Assembly (NCBI RefSeq): GCF_000949455.1
Contig: NZ_JXXK01000001.1
Location: forward strand, 186,001 to 250,000
DNA from: Ruthenibacterium lactatiformans
GTDB lineage: Bacteria > Bacillota > Clostridia > Oscillospirales > Ruminococcaceae
DNA: 64,000 nucleotides
Direction of reading: 5' to 3'
Made by a program: the position numbers and the translations under genes. Shown in pieces: positions 58,160 to 64,000 of this stretch. Under the pieces are notes generated by a model. The model was not told where the DNA came from and searched no databases. It worked only from the letters and a program-made list of their open reading frames with translations. How positions within the stretch are numbered: position 1 is the stretch's first letter; each line of letters begins with the position of its first letter.

Positions 58160-59195
58160 AGAAGCCCTCCATTACACAGCCGTACACCACCGTACATGCC
58201 AGCAGCACGGCCGTACCTGCCGTGAGTACCGCGCGCAGCGTCTCAGGCGGCGCGCCCGCACATACGGCCAGCAGCACGGCAAGCAATCCCACAGCATATC
58301 CGCAGGTTTTGCCTCCGCGCTGGCTATGGGGCAGCAGCGGTGTAAGGGCGCTCTGCACGCCGTAGGCGAGCGCTGCTACCTTACACAGCTCCGCCAGCAT
58401 CCACGCAGCAATGTGCAGAGCATCCAGACGGCGGAATACAGAAATGCTGCCCAGACGTGAAAGCGTATGGATGGTCTGCTGCTGCAGCTGCGCTTTCATA
58501 CCCAAAACCGCCTCGGAGCAGAACGTCAGTCCGATATAAAATACGCACAGCAGCGCCAGCGTTTTGAGCAGCGGCCGGCGCTTCTCCCGGTTTGCATGCA
58601 GGCTCAGCAGACAGAACAACGGCAATTCCGGCGGCAGCGTAAAACCGCGCGCGGCCGTCCGCAAAACCTCTGGAAAATCAAATGGCTGAAAGGTAAGGTT
58701 CGACAGATGCATGCCGCCCAGGTTGGAGACCAGCATCAGTGCCATAGAGAGTAAAAAGAGGCCTGCGGCCAGACCGAGCACACGTACGATGCTTTCCAGC
58801 CCGCACCGCAGCGCATAAAACACCACAAGAAGAAACAGCCCGTATACCAACAGCTGCGGCATCGGCTCGTCGCTCACATAGCGAAAAAACGCCTCGGAAC
58901 GCACCATCGCTGCCGCTCCCCCGGCGGCGAACAGCACCGCCGAAAGCGTGAGCAGCGCCTTGGACCCAAACGTAACACCGCCCTTCAGCGTGGTGAAGGC
59001 TTCGCGCCGCAGCAACCCCAGCACGGGCAGAAGCAGTATGCTGACCACAGCCGTGTTGAGGACAGCGGCCAAAATCGCAATCTGCGCGCCCGCCGAGCCT
59101 CCGGAGGTAAATGGGCGCACAGCCATATCCACCGCCAATGAGAGGAACACCAGTGTACAGAGCTGTTTTGCGCTCACTGTTGTATGCTCGTTCAT
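58140..59195 (-). CDS. gerKB: Spore germination permease subunit (GerAB/ArcD/ProY family)
   Basis: The B subunit of a germinant receptor, 351 residues with about ten transmembrane helices, related to amino-acid permeases. Segments such as QLCTLVFLSLAVDMAVRPF, the helix with PVLGLLRREAF and the C-terminal ETLRAVLTAGTAVLLA match the family. It is thought to bind the germinant. It overlaps gerKA by 4 nt and gerKC by 20 nt; translational coupling is likely. Confidence 0.93.
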   Translation of the reverse strand: MNEHTTVSAKQLCTLVFLSLAVDMAVRPFTSGGSAGAQIAILAAVLNTAVVSILLLPVLGLLRREAFTTLKGGVTFGSKALLTLSAVLFAAGGAAAMVRSEAFFRYVSDEPMPQLLVYGLFLLVVFYALRCGLESIVRVLGLAAGLFLLSMALMLVSNLGGMHLSNLTFQPFDFPEVLRTAARGFTLPPELPLFCLLSLHANREKRRPLLKTLALLCVFYIGLTFCSEAVLGMKAQLQQQTIHTLSRLGSISVFRRLDALHIAAWMLAELCKVAALAYGVQSALTPLLPHSQRGGKTCGYAVGLLAVLLAVCAGAPPETLRAVLTAGTAVLLACTVVYGCVMEGFYAKKRV

Positions 59196-60661
59196 TGCGT
59201 CTCCCCCGTTTCCTTTCCGGGCAGCTGGTCAATGGAAAAATCTGCCCGCGCCAGCGTATGCCAGTTGCGCCGCAGCAGGCCGTCCCTCCAAAATGCACTG
59301 CTGCCCGGCGCGATGGGCGCTGTATACGGGATACCGAAAGAATTCATACCGCACATCCCCAGCAGCATACAAAACAGCAGCGTAACGATACCCAAAGGCC
59401 CCAGGAGGCCGCCGGCCAATATATACAGGATGCGCAGCACTGTGATCGGCTCGTACAGCGATGGCACTACAAAGGTGCAAATCGCTGTCATTGCGGCCAC
59501 GATGACCACAGGTGTGCCCACAATGCCTGCGCTGACGGCAGCATCCCCTACGATGAGCGCCGCCACAAGGCTCACCGAATGGCCGATGGGCTTGGGCAGA
59601 CGCAGCCCTGCCTCCCGCACGATCTCCAGCAGAAAATTGACAAACAGTGCTTCCATAAACAGCGGCAGCGGCGTGGCAAGCTCCGCAGACGCAACTTTGT
59701 ACAGCAGTTCCGGCGGCAGCAGCTCCGGCGTGAAATTCGCAACGGACACGAATACGCCCGGCAGCATCACCGCGATGAGGAACGCAGAGTATTTCAGAAT
59801 GCGGATAAGCGATGCAAAGTATGCTTTTTCGGAATAGTCGTCCATGCTCTGAAAATTCTCATTGAAAAAATAAGGCACGATCATAGCGAAAGGGCTTCCA
59901 TTCGCCATGATAATGATTTTCCCCTCGCAGATTTTTGCGCAGGCAGTATCCGGCCGTTCCGTGTATCCTACCGATTGAAAAAATGAAAATCGGCTTTTCT
60001 GCAAAAACGCCGCCAGATAACCGGTATCGAACAAAAACGGCAGCTTAACCGATTCCAGCCTGCGCTTCACAGTGGAAAGCATCTGCTTCGGGACAAGCTG
60101 TGTGTTGTATAAAAGCGCAATTTCCGTTTTGGTATGTTCCCCCACAGTCATTGTTTCCACCATCAGCTCACCGCTGCGTATCAGACGCCGCATCAAGCTG
60201 ATGTTCACACGAAGCGGTTCTGTAAAGCCTTCCCGCGAGCCACGGACATTCCCTTCCCCGCTTGGCTCCTGCACCGAGCGGAACTGCATGCTCTGTGTAG
60301 AAAGAACCAGCCCCCGTGCTACGCCGTCGATCAGAATGACACTGGTGCCCGCCGTCAGCTGCGCACGCGCATCTTCCACACAGACAACGCTTTTGCTCTC
60401 CAGCGGAATGGCCGTCTGCTTGAGGATATAGTCAAACAGCTCTTCCGGAGTCTCCGGCTGAACGTCCGGCTTACTCAAAACGTCGAGCATCATGATCCAG
60501 AGCCGCTCTATACTGGAAAGCCCCTCAAACATGCAAATACAGGCCGGATATCCCATCAGTGTGATATCCTTTGTATAAAAATCCGTCGCTGTGCCGAACA
60601 GTCCCTTGAGCGCGAGCTTGTTGTCCAAAAGGCTTGTCGTTAATGTCTGTTCCAAATGCAT
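59192..60661 (-). CDS. gerKA: Spore germination protein, GerA family (A subunit)
   Basis: The A subunit of a nutrient germinant receptor, 489 residues. The N-terminal ~280 residues are the soluble domain (VILIDGVARGLVLSTQS, EPSGEGNVRGSREGFTEPLRVN, typical of GerA). Five or so C-terminal helices follow, starting around LLYKVASAELATPLPLFMEAL. It detects amino acids or sugars in the spore with GerKB and GerKC. The annotated ATG at 60661 directly abuts the GGGAGGGG sequence; the TTG two codons later (60655) has the better Shine-Dalgarno spacing, so translation may begin there. Confidence 0.94.
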   Translation of the reverse strand: MHLEQTLTTSLLDNKLALKGLFGTATDFYTKDITLMGYPACICMFEGLSSIERLWIMMLDVLSKPDVQPETPEELFDYILKQTAIPLESKSVVCVEDARAQLTAGTSVILIDGVARGLVLSTQSMQFRSVQEPSGEGNVRGSREGFTEPLRVNISLMRRLIRSGELMVETMTVGEHTKTEIALLYNTQLVPKQMLSTVKRRLESVKLPFLFDTGYLAAFLQKSRFSFFQSVGYTERPDTACAKICEGKIIIMANGSPFAMIVPYFFNENFQSMDDYSEKAYFASLIRILKYSAFLIAVMLPGVFVSVANFTPELLPPELLYKVASAELATPLPLFMEALFVNFLLEIVREAGLRLPKPIGHSVSLVAALIVGDAAVSAGIVGTPVVIVAAMTAICTFVVPSLYEPITVLRILYILAGGLLGPLGIVTLLFCMLLGMCGMNSFGIPYTAPIAPGSSAFWRDGLLRRNWHTLARADFSIDQLPGKETGETQ

Positions 60662-60676
60662 CCCCTCCCGTGCCCT

Positions 60677-60707
60677 TAGTATGGCGGGAGCAGGATAAAT
60701 TTAGTCA
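60677..60707 (-). promoter_or_regulatory. Sigma-G-like promoter of the ger operon
   Basis: Minus-strand CATACTA (60683-60677) with TGACTA (60707-60702) 18 nt upstream. CATACTA is the classic forespore sigma-G/F -10 element, which fits genes expressed in the forespore. Confidence 0.7.
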
Positions 60708-60769
60708 AACCGGGCAACATTCAATAACAGCGGCCCGCTGTGGGCCAATACATTGAAAAGGAGTCCGCC

Positions 60770-61447
60770 ATGGCAATCCTGCTGTTCCGCACCTTGCTCG
60801 TTTATGTGCTCATTATCGGCGCAATGCGCCTGATGGGCAAAAAACAGCTCGGCGAGCTGCAGCCCTCCGAGCTTGTTTCCACAATTTTGATTTCCAATCT
60901 TGCTTCTATCTCAATTGAATCGCCGGAGCTCCCGCTCATCGGAAGCGTGGTTCCCGTGTTCATCATTGTCGCAACGGAAATACTCCTGTCCGCGCTGTGT
61001 GTGCGGTCCCGCCGCGCTGCAAAGCTGGTCTCCGGCAGCCCGCGCGTCATCATCCGGAACGGCGTGATCGACCAAGCCACTTTGTTCGATCTGCGCTTTA
61101 CCGTGGACGACCTGCTGGAAGCGCTGCGGGGCAAGGACGTATTTGAGCTTTCAGATGTCGCTTTCGCCATTGTGGAAACCAATGGAAGCGTGAGCGTGCT
61201 GAAAAAGTTTCCGCGCGATACGCCCTGCAACGAAGACCTTCACATTGAACCGCCCACGGCAAAGCAACCGTCGCTTCCTTTGCTGGTGGACGGCGAGCTG
61301 AATCCCGTCAATATGCGGCTTTACTCTGTGGATGCGGACTGGATAGACGCTCAGTGCCGCAATGCGGGGCTCGCACGGAAGGACGTGCTTTTATTTTTGT
61401 GCAACGACGCCAAAGAGACGAGTATCGTAAAAAAAGAAAGCCGGTAA
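60770..61447 (+). CDS. DUF421 membrane protein
   Basis: A 225-residue DUF421 protein. N-terminal helices TLLVYVLIIGAMRLMGKK, SELVSTILISNLASISIE and LIGSVVPVFIIVATEILLSAL precede a cytosolic domain (GSPRVIIRNGVIDQATLFDLR, FAIVETNGSVSVLKKF). The KKQLGELQPSELVSTIL segment is a DUF421 hallmark. The start is ATG 60770 with AAGGAG 7 nt upstream. It is followed by a DUF4363 gene, a common pairing in Clostridia. The function of DUF421 is unknown, though several are in sporulation regulons. A hairpin (GAAAGCCGG/CCGGCTTTC, 61436-61459) overlaps its stop. Confidence 0.9.
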   Translation: MAILLFRTLLVYVLIIGAMRLMGKKQLGELQPSELVSTILISNLASISIESPELPLIGSVVPVFIIVATEILLSALCVRSRRAAKLVSGSPRVIIRNGVIDQATLFDLRFTVDDLLEALRGKDVFELSDVAFAIVETNGSVSVLKKFPRDTPCNEDLHIEPPTAKQPSLPLLVDGELNPVNMRLYSVDADWIDAQCRNAGLARKDVLLFLCNDAKETSIVKKESR

Positions 61448-61485
61448 AAACCGGCTTTCCGCATCGTTTTTAAGGAGATGTTTTC

Positions 61486-61854
61486 ATGCGCAGGATACGC
61501 ATTGCGATCTTTATTCTGCTGCTTGCCGCAGCGCTTTCGGCCGCCAGCCACTTTGCAGTTTTTCGTGTAACACGATCTGTCCAGGCCCAGCTTTCCGGGA
61601 TACGCGAAGCCGCAGGCGCGCAGAATTACGAAAACGCCGCACACCAAATCGACGCATTGCTGGAATACTATGAAACACGCCAGCATCTGCTGGAATTCTT
61701 CATCCGGCGTGAAACCGTTACATCCGCTTCAGTCAGCCTGCATGGCCTGTCAGCCTATGCGAACGGCGAAACCATACAGGACCTGTTCAGCGAGATCGAC
61801 AAAGCAAGCGAGCAGATCCATGCCATGGAGCATTTATTTTTCAGCATCTTCTGA
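61486..61854 (+). CDS. DUF4363 family protein
   Basis: A 122-residue protein with an N-terminal transmembrane helix ([20 protein letters not shown]) and a helical outer domain ([43 protein letters not shown]), matching DUF4363. AAGGAGA lies 7 nt upstream. It follows the DUF421 gene by 38 nt and its 3' end overlaps nrdR on the other strand by 21 nt. Function unknown; co-occurrence with DUF421 suggests a joint role. Confidence 0.85.
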   Translation: MRRIRIAIFILLLAAALSAASHFAVFRVTRSVQAQLSGIREAAGAQNYENAAHQIDALLEYYETRQHLLEFFIRRETVTSASVSLHGLSAYANGETIQDLFSEIDKASEQIHAMEHLFFSIF

Positions 61855-62331
61855 CGCGGTGTCACGTCCCTGTGTGGCACGCTTATTCAGCAGGTCCTTC
61901 AATTCGTCCATAAAGGTGTTGATATCTCCGAACTGGCGATATACCGACGCAAAGCGCACATAAGCTACTTCGTCGATATTTTTCAGCTCCTGCATGGCAA
62001 GTTCGCCCACATGAATGGACGTGATCTCCCGCTCGTAGGAATTGAGCAGCGCCTGTTCGATATTGTCCACGGCGTCCTCCAGCATCTGATACGACACCGG
62101 CCGCTTTTCGCAGGCCCGCATCATCCCGTTCAGCAGCTTCTGACGGTTGAACGCTTCGCGCGACTTATCCTTTTTCACCACCATAAGAGGCACGGTCTCC
62201 ACGATCTCGTAGGTGGTGAACCTTTTTTGACATACAAGACACTCCCGGCGGCGGCGGATGCGTTCTCCGTCGTCAGCCGGCCGGGAATCGATCACTTTGG
62301 AGTCTATCTCACCGCAATAAGGACATTTCAT
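61834..62331 (-). CDS. nrdR: Transcriptional repressor NrdR
   Basis: Regulator of ribonucleotide reductase genes, 165 residues. The zinc ribbon is [22 protein letters not shown] followed by [16 protein letters not shown]; the ATP-cone domain carries [16 protein letters not shown] and [12 protein letters not shown]. It senses ATP/dATP and binds NrdR boxes. The start is ATG 62331, which overlaps the end of the upstream isomerase gene by 4 nt. A frame reaching 62370 would not start with the zinc ribbon and is rejected. Confidence 0.97.
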   Translation of the reverse strand: MKCPYCGEIDSKVIDSRPADDGERIRRRRECLVCQKRFTTYEIVETVPLMVVKKDKSREAFNRQKLLNGMMRACEKRPVSYQMLEDAVDNIEQALLNSYEREITSIHVGELAMQELKNIDEVAYVRFASVYRQFGDINTFMDELKDLLNKRATQGRDTASEDAEK

Positions 62332-63149
62332 GGGCACTGCTCCTTTTCCGAGCCGGATGCTACGGAGCATCCGGCATAAATTTTGTTCACCATCGCCGCA
62401 GAAGCCAGCAGCTCATCCATTGAGGAAAAACCGCTTCGGTACAGCTCGATGATGATGTCTCCCGCAAAACCGCCGCGCCTGAGTTCCCTGAAAAACGGTT
62501 CAAGTGCCAAGCCGCCCGTACCCGGCGCTGTACAGTCGTTTTGCTGTGTATAATCGCTCAAATGGACATGCGCGATTTTTCCGCGCATCGCATCCAGCAT
62601 TTCCTCCAACTGCACTCCGGCACGCCGCTGCTGCTTTACATCCAGAACAAATGAGACATCGTCCCCCGTATATTCCCGCATTTGACGCACATATTCCGGC
62701 AGGCCGCATTTGCAGCGCACCACGTTTTCCTGACAGAAATCAACGCCATATTCCCGCGCTGTCCTGCGCAGCAGCAGATAATTTTCGCAATGCCTTTGAA
62801 ACGGAAACGGCGTCTGCCTGTAATCGCCGTGGAACACCACGCGTGGGATTCCCAACACACGGCATATCTCAAAATAACGCCGATAGATACGCAGGCCGTC
62901 CTCCAACCTGCCGCCGTATTCAGAAGCGAAGAAAAATGTTTCCATCCCCGACGTAAAGGGGTGCAGAGCGGCGGCGCGCATGCCCGCATCCTGAAGGACC
63001 GACCGCAGGCGCTCCGTATAAGAAAGCTCCAGTTCACTGAATGTGTTGAGAAAAATCTCCACCGTTTCCACGCCTGCGCCGCGCAGTGCGGACAGCGCCT
63101 CTGCTGTTTCCTGCGGGTAAAAGCAGGAAGTGGATATTCCGCACTGCAT
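62328..63149 (-). CDS. Sugar phosphate isomerase/epimerase-type TIM barrel
   Basis: A 273-residue member of the xylose-isomerase-like TIM barrel superfamily (AP endonuclease 2 fold). Metal-site segments: [58 protein letters not shown] and [10 protein letters not shown]. The substrate cannot be assigned. The start is ATG 63149 with GAGGTG upstream. It ends in the nrdR start (ATGA overlap), so the two are co-transcribed. Confidence 0.87.
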   Translation of the reverse strand: MQCGISTSCFYPQETAEALSALRGAGVETVEIFLNTFSELELSYTERLRSVLQDAGMRAAALHPFTSGMETFFFASEYGGRLEDGLRIYRRYFEICRVLGIPRVVFHGDYRQTPFPFQRHCENYLLLRRTAREYGVDFCQENVVRCKCGLPEYVRQMREYTGDDVSFVLDVKQQRRAGVQLEEMLDAMRGKIAHVHLSDYTQQNDCTAPGTGGLALEPFFRELRRGGFAGDIIIELYRSGFSSMDELLASAAMVNKIYAGCSVASGSEKEQCP

Positions 63150-63177
63150 GGTCAAAACACCTCGCTTGATTGCTCTT

Positions 63178-63206
63178 ATTATGGCACAGTCCCGGCCTTT
63201 TTGCAA
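63178..63206 (-). promoter_or_regulatory. Promoter of the isomerase-nrdR operon
   Basis: Minus-strand TTGCAA (63206-63201), 17-nt spacer, CATAAT (63183-63178), about 28 nt upstream of the ATG. Confidence 0.7.
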
Positions 63207-63240
63207 GCAAAAAGCGGACGCATCCAAGATACGTCCGCTT
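63206..63240 (-). terminator. Terminator of secF
   Basis: AAGCGGACG (63212-63220) and CGTCCGCTT (63232-63240) pair with a 10-11-nt loop. The minus strand continues TTTTTGC. It overlaps the -35 box of the next operon. Confidence 0.85.
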
Positions 63241-63252
63241 GGTATTCCCTAT

Positions 63253-64000
63253 TCAGGCCTTTTTCTTGCGGGGCTTCGCTTTTTTGTGCAATTCCCATTC
63301 CACCCACAGCGGGCCGGCAATACAGATTGTGCTGTAAACACCGGAGATCATGCCAATGATGAGCGGGAACGCAAATGTAAAGATACTGTCCAACCCGAAC
63401 ACCACAGACACGACGCATACAGTACCCAACGCCAGCAGCGTGGAAATGGTCGTATTGATGGAGCGGCGCAGGCTCTGATTGATGCTGTTGTTCACAAGCG
63501 TGGCAAAATCCATCGAATTACCGTACAACTGGCGGTTCTCACGCACACGGTCATAAATAACGACTGTATCATTGATGGAATAACCCAAGATCGTGAGCAG
63601 TGCCGCAATAAAGTTCCCGTTGAGGGGGATGCGCATGACGACGAACACGCCATATACCACGATCAGGTCATGCACCAGAGCCACAACAGCCATGCTGCCC
63701 GCAGGCCAGCCGCCGATTTTCTTAAAGCGGACGGCGATGTAGACCAAGATCAACAGCGAAGCCGCCACAACGGCCACGATGCTCTTGGCAAAGAACTCCT
63801 TACCGATGGTCGGGTCCACATTATTCAGCGAAAGCTGGCGAAAGCTGTTATCCGAATAGTTTTCTTCCAGCCTGACACTCAAGGCTTCCACTGTGGCGGT
63901 TTCCACCGTCTGTGTGCCCGGCATGGAAATCGTCAGCGTCTGTGCGTCGGACGCAATGCTGCTGCCGGTCTGTAGCGTTACGTTGCTACCCAGCGTACTT
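63253..64000 (-). CDS. secF: Protein translocase subunit SecF (N-terminus beyond window)
   Basis: The last 248 codons of SecF; the beginning lies beyond position 64000. The frame stays open to the edge. The visible part starts in the extracytoplasmic P1-type region and covers transmembrane helices 2-6. The hallmarks are AVVALVHDLIVVYGVF, GYSINDTVVIYDRVRENRQL and INQSLRRSINTTISTLLALG. SecF works with SecD to drive late steps of protein export using the proton or sodium gradient. It ends with a basic KKAKPRKKKA tail and a terminator. secD is expected just upstream, outside the window. Confidence 0.96.
   Translation of the reverse strand, partial: STLGSNVTLQTGSSIASDAQTLTISMPGTQTVETATVEALSVRLEENYSDNSFRQLSLNNVDPTIGKEFFAKSIVAVVAASLLILVYIAVRFKKIGGWPAGSMAVVALVHDLIVVYGVFVVMRIPLNGNFIAALLTILGYSINDTVVIYDRVRENRQLYGNSMDFATLVNNSINQSLRRSINTTISTLLALGTVCVVSVVFGLDSIFTFAFPLIIGMISGVYSTICIAGPLWVEWELHKKAKPRKKKA

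Noticed and set aside
61436..61459. Hairpin at the DUF421 stop as a terminator
   Set aside because: The stem is good but no T-run follows, so termination is doubtful; it may slow ribosomes or stabilise the message instead.

Overview
The window reads as an ordinary chromosomal segment of a spore-forming, anaerobic, moderately GC-rich member of the Clostridia. Sporulation and germination genes (gerKA/KB/KC, yunB, CotF-type coat genes), a reverse rubrerythrin, a ThyX/NrdR pair, a GatCAB amidotransferase, a T-box leader and a CIRCE element all point to Firmicutes. GC content and gene set suggest an Oscillospirales-type gut organism, but that is inference; the sequence carries no rRNA gene. No tRNA, rRNA, CRISPR array, prophage or transposase was seen.

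Layout. 1-1200 (minus): metal-resistance operon of an ArsR/CadC-type repressor, a small heavy-metal-associated protein and a P-type ATPase that runs off the left edge, with a consensus promoter and an inverted repeat next to it. 1200-1737: non-coding DNA with two 103-bp repeats and two covarying hairpin units. 1738-7612: a PHP/EndoQ-like nuclease fused to a UvrD helicase, threonine deaminase, and a DUF815 AAA+ protein. 7694-11290 (minus): ilvB-ilvN-ilvC behind a T-box leader. 11481-17755 (plus): GH2 glycosidase and CocE/NonD hydrolase, then a PD-(D/E)XK/XPD-like helicase. 17846-22875 (minus): vanW-thyX-tmk-mltG, tightly overlapping, then a U32 peptidase. 23015-30056 (minus): pcrA, a sodium-pump decarboxylase beta/gamma pair, two spore-coat genes, groEL and groES.

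30258-38061: lipid kinase, DUF421 protein, reverse rubrerythrin, Gx-transporter/ApbE pair, DUF4358 lipoprotein, and an MBOAT plus DHHW pair separated by a duplicated 73-bp element. 38136-44115 (minus): gatC-gatA-gatB, ligA, yunB. 44238-54237 (minus): a long run hprK - PHP phosphatase - glk - murB - rapZ - whiA - dnaE, followed by pfkA with its own promoter; it joins sugar phosphorylation and its regulation to cell-wall synthesis and replication. 54406-56996 (plus): glycosyltransferase and FAD-dependent oxidoreductase. 57086-60661 (minus): gerKA-gerKB-gerKC behind a sigma-G-like promoter. 60770-61854 (plus): DUF421 and DUF4363. 61834-64000 (minus): nrdR, a TIM-barrel isomerase and secF, which runs off the right edge.

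The most unusual material is the pair of non-coding repeat families (1329-1693 and 36752-36905), whose copies differ in ways that keep base pairing, and the two nuclease-helicase fusions. I found no clear-cut new multi-gene system; the rest is recognisable core and accessory metabolism.
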